Assembly: GCA_045538755.1 (NCBI GenBank)
Contig: JAZQEC010000041.1
Location: 186,001-250,000 of the forward strand
Origin: UBA1738 sp045538755
Lineage (GTDB): Bacteria > Bacillota > Clostridia > UBA1381
Direction: 5' to 3'
DNA length: 64,000 nt
Of the stretch, positions 25,786-34,277 are shown one piece after another; the stretch's first letter is position 1, and each line of letters starts with the position of its first letter. Below the pieces are notes generated by a model, which did no database searches, was not told where the DNA came from, and saw nothing but the letters and a program-made list of their open reading frames with translations. The position numbers and the translations under genes were made by a program.

Positions 25786-25828
25786 GAAAGAGAAGATTCG
25801 TATGTTAACGAGTCTTCTCTTTCTTTTT
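25786..25828 (+). terminator. Intrinsic terminator after the EamA gene
   Basis: Sixteen-pair stem GAAAGAGAAGATTCGT with ACGAGTCTTCTCTTTC (one G-T pair) then a five-T run. A smaller hairpin (GTTGGGC-ag-CAGCCCAAC-like, 25754-25771) lies before it. Confidence 0.85.
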
Positions 25829-25842
25829 GTTTAATAAGTGGT

Positions 25843-25991
25843 ATGCTGACATTCGTCAGCGTGATATTCTATTTGCCTAAAACAAGCGAAGCAAATAACA
25901 CTCGGTTGAAAACCAAATATCACAGCGAAGCAATATCACTCGCCGCAAGGCGAATAGAGTTGCGTGATACTCCAAGCAGAGTATCACGCTA
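25843..25991. repeat. Cluster of short hairpins with gtgatatt-like joints
   Basis: In order: GCTGAC-attc-GTCAGC, TATTTGC/GCAAATA, CGCC-gcaa-GGCG, and GCGTGATACTC-caagca-GAGTATCACGC. Words such as gtgatatt, aatatcac recur between them. An open frame crosses this stretch but shows only the hairpin repeats, so I do not call a gene. Confidence 0.6.
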
Positions 25992-26032
25992 ATTCCAGGT
26001 CAGTTTTTAATTAATCCAACTGGTTTAAATTA

Positions 26033-26140
26033 TTAGTCGTCTTCGCCAACATCAATGTCAACGTCAGTGCTCTCGTCCAACATAACAACATTGATTACGG
26101 TTTCCTTTACCTCTAAAGAAGGTGCATCATATTTCTTCAT
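26033..26140 (-). CDS. 35-residue acidic small protein
   Basis: ATG at 26140 is preceded by AAAGGAGAG at proper spacing. The product begins MKKYDAPSLEVKETVINVV and ends in an acid-rich tail (ESTDVDIDVGEDD). There is no signal peptide or membrane segment. The MKKY-x-x-P-x-L-E-V pattern resembles a group of short orphan proteins in Clostridia whose function I do not know; some radical-SAM peptide precursors look alike, but no modifying enzyme is nearby. It begins 16 bases after the stop of the giant repeat protein and is probably co-transcribed. Confidence 0.65.
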   Translation of the reverse strand: MKKYDAPSLEVKETVINVVMLDESTDVDIDVGEDD

Positions 26141-26156
26141 TTTTTAACACTCTCCT

Positions 26157-29100
26157 TTACTTGTTCTCTTCTACCCATGCTTCATAGGCATCTTGAACAT
26201 TTGTAAGTAAGGTATTGTTTACATAATCAACATCGGACTGAACTGGTTCCTCATTATTAAGTATTGCATAAGCAACATCGAATACCGAAGCAGAGCGTGT
26301 TGTGCCGTAGCGTACATAGGTTTCAGAACCGTTGGAGAATATTGCATAAGGACGAACAGAGTACTGTTTACCGTAGTTAGCCTCTGAGATATTGTAGAGC
26401 GCTGCGGTGTAGGTTACGTTTCCTTCATTATCCTTAGCAAAGGCAATATCTGTAGAAGCTATAGATGCGCTATAGGCCTTCTGGTAAGCCATAGCCTTAA
26501 TGGCCTTATAACCACAGCTGCTTGACCTGTTAAGTACCGGGTCGGCGGCGGATTCCTTAAGCTTTGAGGTGGTAGCAACTACACTACCGTACTCAACAAG
26601 CTTATAACCGTCTTCAAGTGCTTCATCAATAACAGAATGGTCAATTGTAAACTTAAAGCGGAGTGCCTGCTCTACGTCTGCGCTTGCCTTACGGATAGCT
26701 GTACCGGGATGGGTAAGAATCTCCTCTCCTTCGGGTGCAATTCCCTTAGGTGTTTCGGCAATTGTGGCATCAGACATATAGGTGGGATATCCTGACGCCT
26801 GACCTGTCTGGTAACTGGAATCTCCCTCCAGACCGAGGATGATATAATATTCGGTATCTTCCTGGGTTGTAAAGGTAATTGTGTACTTACGCCAGGTTGT
26901 ATATTTATCGGTATCAGCCCAGGCATCTAAAGAACCGTCGCCGTTGTAAAGATTTTCGTAGGTTCCTTTTCCGGTAAACTCGTTCCAGTCGCTTATTCCT
27001 GTAGAACTGCCGGCACTACCCTTGGTAATATCAGCTTTAGCAGAAATTACCCATGCTTCATCACCCTTACCGTTTTCATATTGGGCGGCAGAATCGTTTC
27101 TTACGGCCGCGGCAACAGCGCCCATAAAGTATGCGCTGAAGGTATAGGTGGTGTCGGGCTTAAGGGTTACCTTAGCATAGATAGAGCGGTCACACGGCCA
27201 ACTGCCGGTTGTATAAACTGTTCCGCCAACCTTTGCTTCAATAGCGTCGGTTGTGGTTATCCAATTGGCGCCACCTCTTGGGCTATACCAACCATCAACA
27301 GCCATAGAACCTCCCTTAAACCTTGCAACAAGGGCGAGATTTTCGGTAACTGTTACAGTGTAAACCTGTTCATCACTTACAAGGTTACCCTTTGCATCGT
27401 ACCAACCAAGGAAGGTAGAACCGCCAGAAGTTATAGCTGTAAAGGTGACCTCTTCGCCGGCATAAACTGAATCTTTAGAAACAATTGCTGCACCGGCACC
27501 TTCAACACCGGCAGTTACATTGACGATTTTGTTAAATACCGCATCGGAAATATATACATTATTATCATTCGAATCCACAAGAGAGAAGGAGTTCATAGTA
27601 ATAATGTACTGAGTAGCAGTGCTTGTGGTAAAGTCAATGCTTATCTTGGTCCAGGTTTCGCCATCGGCACCTGTAACCTCGGTTGCACCTAAATCCTTGA
27701 AATAGCTGTTGTAAATCTGCACAGCACCATCGGCAAGATGGTCGGCGGGTTTATAGTCACGCCAGCCGGAGCTAAGCTTTGCAAAATCCAACTCATCGCT
27801 GCCTAAAGAGCTTACGATGGAGAATTGACAATAACTACCTGAAATTGTTAAATTCTTTACATACATTGTGTAGTTATATTTGGTATTTGCTTCAAGATTA
27901 ACTCTGGTATATAGAGCCTGGCTTGCGGCAGATTTCATCTTTACAAGGGGACCGTTTACAGCAGGTGTGCTGTTAAGGGTTTCAAAGGTTACCCAAGAAG
28001 CAGGTGACTGCCAATTGAGCATAGGTATGCCACCCTGGAACTTAGCTGTAAGGTTAAGACTATCTGTAGGAGCTACGGTGTAAACCAAATCACTGCTTAC
28101 TAGTGTTTCACCGTTATACCAACCAAGGAAGGTAGAACCACCGGAAGTCATAGCAGTAAAGGTAACATTTTCTCCGCTATCAACAGTTTCGGCAGAAACT
28201 TTTGCAGTACCGTTACCCTCTGCAGTAGCAGTCATATTGCACTTCTTTACCATGGATACATCGGAAATATATACATTATTGTCATTTCCATCTACAAGAG
28301 CGAAGGAGTTCATAGCAATAATGTACTGAGTAGCAGCACCTGTAGTGAAGTTGATGTTTATCCTGGTCCAGGTTGCACCGTCTGCACCTGTAACCTCGGT
28401 TGCGCCTAAATCCTTGAAATAGCTGTTGTAAATCTGCTCAGCACCGTCGGCAAGATGGCTGGCAGGTTTATAGTCACGCCAGCCAGCGTCAAGCTTTGCA
28501 AAATCCAACTCATCGCTGCCTAAGGAGCTTACAATGGAAAACTGATTATAACTACCTGAAATTGTTAAATTCTTTACATACATTGTATAGTTATATTCAG
28601 TATTTGCTTCAAGATCAACTCTGGCATAAATGGCCTGGTTTGCGGCAGATTTCATCTGTACAAGGGGACCGTTTACGGCAGGAGTGCTGTCAAGGGTTAC
28701 AAAGGATACCCAAGAAGCAGGTGACTGCCAATTGAGCATAGGTATACCACCCTGGAATTTGGCGGTAAGGTCAAGGCTACTATTTGCTGTTACGGTATAA
28801 ACCTTCTGGTCGCTTACCATTTCATCCTGACCATTGTACCAGCCAAGGAAGAAGGAACCGTTAAACGGAGCCGCAGTAAAGGTAACCTCTTCTCCAGCAT
28901 AAAGTGATTCCTTAGAAACTCTTGCAGTACCGTTACCCTCTGCAGTAGCTGTCATATTGACAATTTCGTTAAATACCGCATCGGAAATATATACATTATT
29001 GTCATTTCCATCCACAAGAGAGAAGGAGTTCATAGTAATAATGTACTGAGTAGCAGCGCCTGTTGTGAAATTAATGCTTATCTTGTTCCAGGTTGCACCG

Positions 29101-30056
29101 TCTGCACCTGTAACCTCGGTTGCGCCCAAATCCTTGAAATAGCTGTTATAAATCTGCTCAGCACCATCGGCAAGATGGTCGGTGGGCTTATAGTCACGCC
29201 AGCCAGCACTAAGCTTTGCAAAATCCAAATCATCGCTGCCTAAGGAGCTTACAATGGAAAACTGATTATAACTACCTGAAATTGTTAAATTCTTTACATA
29301 CATTGTGTAGTTGTATTCAGTATTTGCTTTAAGATTAACTCTAGCGTATAAAGCCTGGCTTGCGGCAGATTTCATCTGTACAAGAGGACCGTTTACAGCA
29401 GGTGTGCTGCTAAGGGTTTGAAAGGATACCCAAGAAGCAGGTGACTTCCACTCAATAGCCTCAGTAAATGCTGCATCAGAAATATATACAGAAGTATCAT
29501 TCGCATCCACGAGAGCAAAGGAGTTCATAGCAATAATGTACTGAGTCGCGGCACCTGTTGTGAAATTAATGCTTATCTTGTTCCAGGTTGCACCGTCTGC
29601 ACCTGTAACCTCGGTTGCACCTAAATCTTTGAAATAAGAATTGTATGCAACTGTGGCACCGTCGGCAAGGTGGTCGGCGGGTTTATAGTCACGCCAGCCG
29701 GAGCTAAGCTTTGCAAAATCCAATTCATCGCTACCTAAGGAGCTTACAATGGAAAACTGATTATAACTACCTGAAAGTGTTAAATTCTTTACATACATTG
29801 TGTAGTTATAATATGTATTTGCTTCAAGATTAACTCTGGCATATAGAGCCTGGTTTGCGGCAGATTTCATCTGTACAAGGGGACCCTTTGCAGCAGGTGT
29901 GCTGTCAAGGGTTTCAAAGGTTACCCAAGAAGCAGGTGACTGCCAATTGATGTCTTCCGGTGCCGTGGTTTCAGCAGAAACTTGACCTGTAAATAAACAG
30001 GCCATAGAGCTGACAACCATCAGCAGCGCAAGAACTACTGATAATAGTTTTTTCAT
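26157..30056 (-). CDS. Giant secreted repeat protein with carbohydrate-binding-like modules
   Basis: 1,299 residues. Signal peptide 1-29 (cleaved after VSA). Four near-identical modules of about 163 residues (36-198, 201-363, 441-600, 680-842), each beginning WxSPASWV and ending NNVYISD, resemble beta-sandwich carbohydrate-binding modules. Three 70-residue modules (366-437, 607-675, 847-916) of the type VTFTA...FLGWYNG...LTAKF match the bacterial (InlB B-like) repeat. A divergent fifth module spans 920-1100, and a C-terminal domain 1110-1299 has no anchor, sortase or dockerin motif. Probably an extracellular glycan-binding or adhesive protein. A SigA promoter lies at 30138-30167. Confidence 0.75.
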   Translation of the reverse strand: MKKLLSVVLALLMVVSSMACLFTGQVSAETTAPEDINWQSPASWVTFETLDSTPAAKGPLVQMKSAANQALYARVNLEANTYYNYTMYVKNLTLSGSYNQFSIVSSLGSDELDFAKLSSGWRDYKPADHLADGATVAYNSYFKDLGATEVTGADGATWNKISINFTTGAATQYIIAMNSFALVDANDTSVYISDAAFTEAIEWKSPASWVSFQTLSSTPAVNGPLVQMKSAASQALYARVNLKANTEYNYTMYVKNLTISGSYNQFSIVSSLGSDDLDFAKLSAGWRDYKPTDHLADGAEQIYNSYFKDLGATEVTGADGATWNKISINFTTGAATQYIITMNSFSLVDGNDNNVYISDAVFNEIVNMTATAEGNGTARVSKESLYAGEEVTFTAAPFNGSFFLGWYNGQDEMVSDQKVYTVTANSSLDLTAKFQGGIPMLNWQSPASWVSFVTLDSTPAVNGPLVQMKSAANQAIYARVDLEANTEYNYTMYVKNLTISGSYNQFSIVSSLGSDELDFAKLDAGWRDYKPASHLADGAEQIYNSYFKDLGATEVTGADGATWTRININFTTGAATQYIIAMNSFALVDGNDNNVYISDVSMVKKCNMTATAEGNGTAKVSAETVDSGENVTFTAMTSGGSTFLGWYNGETLVSSDLVYTVAPTDSLNLTAKFQGGIPMLNWQSPASWVTFETLNSTPAVNGPLVKMKSAASQALYTRVNLEANTKYNYTMYVKNLTISGSYCQFSIVSSLGSDELDFAKLSSGWRDYKPADHLADGAVQIYNSYFKDLGATEVTGADGETWTKISIDFTTSTATQYIITMNSFSLVDSNDNNVYISDAVFNKIVNVTAGVEGAGAAIVSKDSVYAGEEVTFTAITSGGSTFLGWYDAKGNLVSDEQVYTVTVTENLALVARFKGGSMAVDGWYSPRGGANWITTTDAIEAKVGGTVYTTGSWPCDRSIYAKVTLKPDTTYTFSAYFMGAVAAAVRNDSAAQYENGKGDEAWVISAKADITKGSAGSSTGISDWNEFTGKGTYENLYNGDGSLDAWADTDKYTTWRKYTITFTTQEDTEYYIILGLEGDSSYQTGQASGYPTYMSDATIAETPKGIAPEGEEILTHPGTAIRKASADVEQALRFKFTIDHSVIDEALEDGYKLVEYGSVVATTSKLKESAADPVLNRSSSCGYKAIKAMAYQKAYSASIASTDIAFAKDNEGNVTYTAALYNISEANYGKQYSVRPYAIFSNGSETYVRYGTTRSASVFDVAYAILNNEEPVQSDVDYVNNTLLTNVQDAYEAWVEENK
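27531..29951 (-). repeat. Four tandem 490-bp coding repeats
   Basis: The four large modules lie at 29463-29951, 28968-29456, 28257-28736 and 27531-28019. DNA blocks are shared almost unchanged between them, for example around the words encoding GATEVTGADG and SSLGSD. The first two are directly joined; the rest are spaced by the 210-base B-type modules. High identity suggests recent duplication or ongoing gene conversion. Confidence 0.85.
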
Positions 30057-30137
30057 ATTTAATTTTCCTCCCTAAAAAAGTTTTACCAAAAGTAAAAACC
30101 GCAAAGTACAACTAAGTATAATTGTACTATTGTACCA

Positions 30138-30167
30138 ATTATATATCCCCATTGGTTTGTTTGTCAA
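30138..30167 (-). promoter_or_regulatory. SigA-type promoter of the repeat-protein gene with TACAAT repeats downstream
   Basis: Minus strand TTGACA, 18-base spacer, TATAAT. Just after the -10 are two direct TACAAT words and an inverted GTACAA/TTGTAC pair (about 30098-30135), placed where a repressor would bind. Confidence 0.7.
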
Positions 30168-30253
30168 GCACTCTCAGAAATTGGGGGAAATTTTTGGTAT
30201 TATGCACAAGTTATTCTTTTTGTATTTGTGTATTTAGATAACCGCATAAGATA

Positions 30254-30318
30254 AAAACAGGTCTTGCCTTTTGGGTTCTGACAGTATTTTTACCGTCAAC
30301 ATCCTAAAAGGCAAGACC
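30254..30318 (-). terminator. Long hairpin, probable terminator of the second GH2 gene
   Basis: GGTCTTGCCTTTT pairs with AAAAGGCAAGACC over a loop that holds its own small stem (TGAC...GTCA). On the minus strand it is followed by GTTTTTATC. The 270 bases between it and the GH2 stop (30319-30587) are AT-rich with no gene; an isolated TATAAT at 30467-30472 has no good -35. Confidence 0.6.
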
Positions 30319-30587
30319 ATCTCCCTAGCGTAGATTAATTTAAAATGCTTTGGGAGCGTTTCCCCTACATATTTTTATAAAGCAACTTGAGTTTACACAT
30401 TATATACGTATAACCGGCACTTATTTTTACTGCCGATATTATTTGCCCTAGCTTCTCTGTACCTACATTATAGCACAGTGCAAAGTTTTGTGTTGCAATA
30501 TTTTTGGGGAAAACCTTAGTATTTTTGGATTTTGGGGAGAAATTTAAAAATTTTGGTTGAAAAATTGAGCAATTATGGAAATTTCAC

Positions 30588-32891
30588 TTATTTTATGTCT
30601 TGCATCTTATCTATTTTTGCAAGCCAGCATTTATACTGCTCTAAGGAAAATGCCGGAGTTCCGCAAAGATAGGTGTTAAAGGCTTCCTTCGAATCAGTTT
30701 CCCATTTAATAATAAGCATTCTCTTTTCAGAATACATCATATTTATTTTGCCCAGATTGGTATTGGTGTTGGGGGCGGCTATAAAGTCCTTTTGGAAAAG
30801 AACCTCTCCACTGTCAATATCGTATACGGTGCATTTGCCCCTTTTTTCACTAAGGGTGCTGTTACAACAAATTACATCATGTCCCCAATACGCCATATCG
30901 TCCAGTGCTATTATAAAATCACCCGACGAACGCTTTATATAATCGTAGGCCAGCTTTTTCTCGTAATAATAATCCACAACAGCATCCGACATCTGGGGCC
31001 AGCCGTCGATAAGGTTCCACCAGATAACGCCGCCCATACGGTCCATATTACAGCGTACCCTTTCAATAAAATACTTTTTTGCCTCTGCCTGAGAAATTTG
31101 GGAAGCCAAGCAGTAATCATCCATATCTGTAGGCACCTCGCCAAACATCTGCATTACCTGTTTATGCATAAGCATTGTGCGGTGACTTCTGTTAAATTGG
31201 TCGGTAGAATGAAGATTCCACTGTTTATTATTCTCATAGGGCCACACATATTCCGGGTCTATAAACCTTTCTATAGACCCTTTAGAGGGACAGCCGTGAT
31301 AACCGATTTCGCTTACAAAATAAGCCTTGGACTGGGCATAATAGGCGCTTTTATAGTAATCTCTTGGCCCCCAAAGATGATGCTCCGGCAAAAGATTTGC
31401 CCCTTCAATATCCCCCTGGCTGAGCTTGAAAACCTTTGTGGAAATATAGGGGGAGGAGGGAATATATGGACGGAAGGGGTCGTGCCGCTCGATAACCTCC
31501 GGCAAAACCTCACGGGTCAGATGATTATTGGCAGGGTCAAGGCCACCGGAGGCCAGGAGATAATCCACCTCATTATCTCCCGACCAGAGAATAATGGAAA
31601 CGTGATCTCTAAGCTCCTTAACTACCCATTCTGCCTCCTTACGGAGCTTTTCCTTGAACCACTCGGTCTGGGGATAGTGGTGGCAGGCCATAGCAAAATC
31701 CTGCCATACCATAATACCGTGCTCGTCACAATAATCAAAAAATTCGTGGTCCTCGTAAACATTACCGCCCCAGCAGCGCAAAACATTACAGCCAATATCA
31801 TCCGCCAGCTCCAGCGCCGCCTGATAGCGTGCCTTGTCTCGGCTATGATAAACATCCATAGGCACCCAGTTGGAGCCAACTGCCATAACCTTAACGCCGT
31901 TTATAATAAATTCAAACTTGCCATCCTTTTCAATTATCTCGCTATGCTTTAGCTCTACCTTTTTAAAGCCACGACGAACCTCCTTTGTGGCTAACACTTT
32001 GCCGTCACTGGCAATAGCCTCTACCTTAATATTATACATATTAGGCTCGCCGTAATTTTTAGGCCACCAGAATTTAAGATTAAAAATATCTTCGCCGATT
32101 CTTCCGGCTCCGCCGCTTTTTTTCTGCTCAAACTGGAAGGTACTGTCACCGCATACTCCCTTAACCCTATACGTAATATTATCAAAAATATATTCGGGAG
32201 GGAGGGAAATATCGTAATGCATTGTTATCCAGGCGGCGTTTTTCCCCTTTACATCGTTAAGATTGAAATAAATATAACGGAAGTCGTATTTTTTTTCGTA
32301 TCTTAGCTCAACATCTCTCCAGATACCTGCACTGACAGCCCTGGGCATAATATCCCAGCCGAAGCAGTGGGGCGCTTTTCTGGTATTTATGCCTACCGTT
32401 GTAAGACTGCGGGTAAATTCTGTCATATTAAGCTCAAAATCATAGGAAGCATTGCGGATTATTGCGGAACCGATATGTACGTGGAGGGTGTTTTCCTCGC
32501 CGTATTTTAAAATATCAGTAACATCAAAATCCTGGGCAATAAACATATTATCGCTTGCACCTATCTGTTCGCCGTTAAGAAAATATTCGGCAAAGCAGTC
32601 TACTGCGCCAAAGTGAAGTGTTACCTTATGCTCGTCATCCGGGGCGGCAGGAGCAATAAACGAAGTTTCATACCACCATTCATAGGTTTCAAACTTCTGC
32701 GCCTTTTTAATATTCTCTCCCATATAAAGGTCTGCCGGCAAAATTCCGGCCGCAGATAAATCTAACTCCACATTTCCGGGAACGGTGCAGGGCACAGCGG
32801 GTATGCCTGAATTTTTAAGGTTTAAAACAGAGCTTACCTTATTTTTGCCCTCCGGCGCGTAATAAAGGGTCCATTTTCCATTAAGGTTCAT
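30588..32891 (-). CDS. Second GH2-family beta-mannosidase, cytoplasmic
   Basis: 767 residues from ATG 32891, seven bases after GGAGGT; a TTG further upstream overlaps that site. No signal peptide. GH2 domains in the normal order; the acid/base is Glu441 in ILWSGDNEVDYLL and the likely nucleophile Glu528 in FVSEIGYHGCP. VLRCWGGNVYEDHEFFDYCDEHG is the mannosidase-type block. It differs clearly from the GH2 at 11830, so the two may act on different linkages. It is divergent from an AraC gene that probably controls it. Whether the substrate is beta-mannose or a related sugar cannot be decided here. Confidence 0.85.
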   Translation of the reverse strand: MNLNGKWTLYYAPEGKNKVSSVLNLKNSGIPAVPCTVPGNVELDLSAAGILPADLYMGENIKKAQKFETYEWWYETSFIAPAAPDDEHKVTLHFGAVDCFAEYFLNGEQIGASDNMFIAQDFDVTDILKYGEENTLHVHIGSAIIRNASYDFELNMTEFTRSLTTVGINTRKAPHCFGWDIMPRAVSAGIWRDVELRYEKKYDFRYIYFNLNDVKGKNAAWITMHYDISLPPEYIFDNITYRVKGVCGDSTFQFEQKKSGGAGRIGEDIFNLKFWWPKNYGEPNMYNIKVEAIASDGKVLATKEVRRGFKKVELKHSEIIEKDGKFEFIINGVKVMAVGSNWVPMDVYHSRDKARYQAALELADDIGCNVLRCWGGNVYEDHEFFDYCDEHGIMVWQDFAMACHHYPQTEWFKEKLRKEAEWVVKELRDHVSIILWSGDNEVDYLLASGGLDPANNHLTREVLPEVIERHDPFRPYIPSSPYISTKVFKLSQGDIEGANLLPEHHLWGPRDYYKSAYYAQSKAYFVSEIGYHGCPSKGSIERFIDPEYVWPYENNKQWNLHSTDQFNRSHRTMLMHKQVMQMFGEVPTDMDDYCLASQISQAEAKKYFIERVRCNMDRMGGVIWWNLIDGWPQMSDAVVDYYYEKKLAYDYIKRSSGDFIIALDDMAYWGHDVICCNSTLSEKRGKCTVYDIDSGEVLFQKDFIAAPNTNTNLGKINMMYSEKRMLIIKWETDSKEAFNTYLCGTPAFSLEQYKCWLAKIDKMQDIK

Positions 32892-33002
32892 TTTTTCTAC
32901 CTCCAAAGCGTATTATTACCTTAATTATAACACCGGCGCCTTAGATTGCCTTGAGGATTTTTGGGCTTTAAAAAAAATTTGCTGATTATTTTTGGAATAA
33001 TA

Positions 33003-33031
33003 TTGATTATCAAAAAAACTTGTGATACAAT
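33003..33031 (+). promoter_or_regulatory. SigA-type promoter of the AraC-DRTGG-PHP operon
   Basis: TTGATT, 17-base spacer, TACAAT, 23 bases before the TTG start. Confidence 0.65.
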
Positions 33032-33054
33032 TCTTTGTGAAAGCAGGTGATATT

Positions 33055-33939
33055 TTGCCAAAGTCAATTTTTGAACCAAACCATACCCACATTGTATCCG
33101 AGCTGGATAAAGGGCTGATGATTACTGTAAGGGAGCTTACTAAACCCTCTAACCTCCATTGGCATAACTACCTTGAGGTTGAGCTTATTTTAGACGGCTA
33201 TGGAGAACAACTGCTTAACGGCCAGAAGCAAAATCTGAAAAGAGGCTGTATTTCCATAATGCGGCTTACAGACTATCACCAATTTACGCCCAACGGTAAT
33301 TTAAAGCTTATAAACCTTTCTCTTGATGAAAATCTTTTAAGCGAAGAAATTTTAACTACCATTACAACCGGCAGGCAGATACCATTTTTTGAGCTTGAGG
33401 AGGAGTCCTTTTCGGTTTTAGAACAGCTTAGTCTTTTGGCTCTTAAGGAAAACGATTCCACCTCACCAAACAGAAAATATATTAAAAATATTCTGGAATG
33501 CTTTTTTCTACACCTTTTCAAGGCGGCAGATGTAACGGCCAATTCCACAAGCTCTACTTCAGAGCCTTCTCCTATAAGGAAAGCGGTTTTATATCTGCAC
33601 ATACATTTTAGAGAAAACCCCTCCCTCAAAACTATGGCAGAAATTTCCCACTATAATACCAGCCATTTCAGTACAACCTTTCATAAGGAAATCGGAATGA
33701 CCTACTCTGACTACCTTACTCTGCTTAAGGTCAGCTACGCTAAGGAACTTTTGGCCTACACCGACCTTAAAATATCCAACATCTGCTTTGAATGCGGATT
33801 TTCCTCCCACGCTAATTTTCTCCGCGCTTTTAAGGAACGTACAGGACTTTCCCCCATGCAATTCAGACAAACCCAGAGCAGGTTAGTTACCGCCGATGCC
33901 GCCTTTGATAATTTTGATGATATAAAAACGGAGGATTAA
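33055..33939 (+). CDS. AraC-family regulator beside the second GH2 gene
   Basis: 294 residues from TTG 33055, preceded by AGCAGGTGA; upstream in-frame starts fall in the promoter. N-terminal cupin (SNLHWHNYLEVELILDGYG) and C-terminal double helix-turn-helix (LKTMAEISHYNTSHFSTTFH and ISNICFECGFSSHANFLRAF). It is transcribed away from the GH2 gene across 163 bases and so is its likely regulator. The next gene starts two bases after its stop. Confidence 0.85.
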   Translation: MPKSIFEPNHTHIVSELDKGLMITVRELTKPSNLHWHNYLEVELILDGYGEQLLNGQKQNLKRGCISIMRLTDYHQFTPNGNLKLINLSLDENLLSEEILTTITTGRQIPFFELEEESFSVLEQLSLLALKENDSTSPNRKYIKNILECFFLHLFKAADVTANSTSSTSEPSPIRKAVLYLHIHFRENPSLKTMAEISHYNTSHFSTTFHKEIGMTYSDYLTLLKVSYAKELLAYTDLKISNICFECGFSSHANFLRAFKERTGLSPMQFRQTQSRLVTADAAFDNFDDIKTED

Positions 33940-33941
33940 AT

Positions 33942-34277
33942 ATGACTCTTAAAGCTTTGTGTGAAGTTTGTTCTTTAGATGCCGGGGTTCTTGCCGACCG
34001 TGACAGAGAAATAAGCGGTGTATACTGCTGTGATTTGCTGAGCATTGTTATGGGGAAAGCCCCCAGCGACTGTGCCTGGGTAACGGTTATGGCAAATATA
34101 AACGCTGTTGCAGTGGCTTCTCTTGCTGAAATTGGTGTTGTGATTTTTGCCGACGGTGTAAAGCCGGAAGAGGCTGTTATTTTAAAGGCCAAGGAAAACG
34201 GCATTAATATTCTGTTATCAAATAAAAATGTTTTTGATACTGCTTTATCGATCTACGAGGCTATAAAAAATGATTAG
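33942..34277 (+). CDS. DRTGG-domain-like protein
   Basis: 111 residues. The fold pattern (short strands, ISGVYCCDLLSIVMGKAPSDCAWVTV, then ANINAVAVASLAEIGVVIFADGVKP) matches small stand-alone DRTGG proteins, thought to bind nucleotides or sense metabolites. In many Clostridia this gene stands with a PHP protein in front of iron hydrogenase genes; here the PHP partner is kept, but the hydrogenase genes are not present, and an AraC gene is directly upstream. Start two bases after the AraC stop. Confidence 0.75.
   Translation: MTLKALCEVCSLDAGVLADRDREISGVYCCDLLSIVMGKAPSDCAWVTVMANINAVAVASLAEIGVVIFADGVKPEEAVILKAKENGINILLSNKNVFDTALSIYEAIKND

Noticed and set aside
25756..25992. 78-codon frame after the EamA gene
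   Set aside because: It consists of terminator and hairpin-cluster sequence; codons follow the palindromes.
30792..31952. 386-codon open frame on the + strand
   Set aside because: It lies wholly opposite the second GH2 gene, whose motifs are intact; the frame has no ribosome site and reads as low-complexity His/Ile/Leu text.
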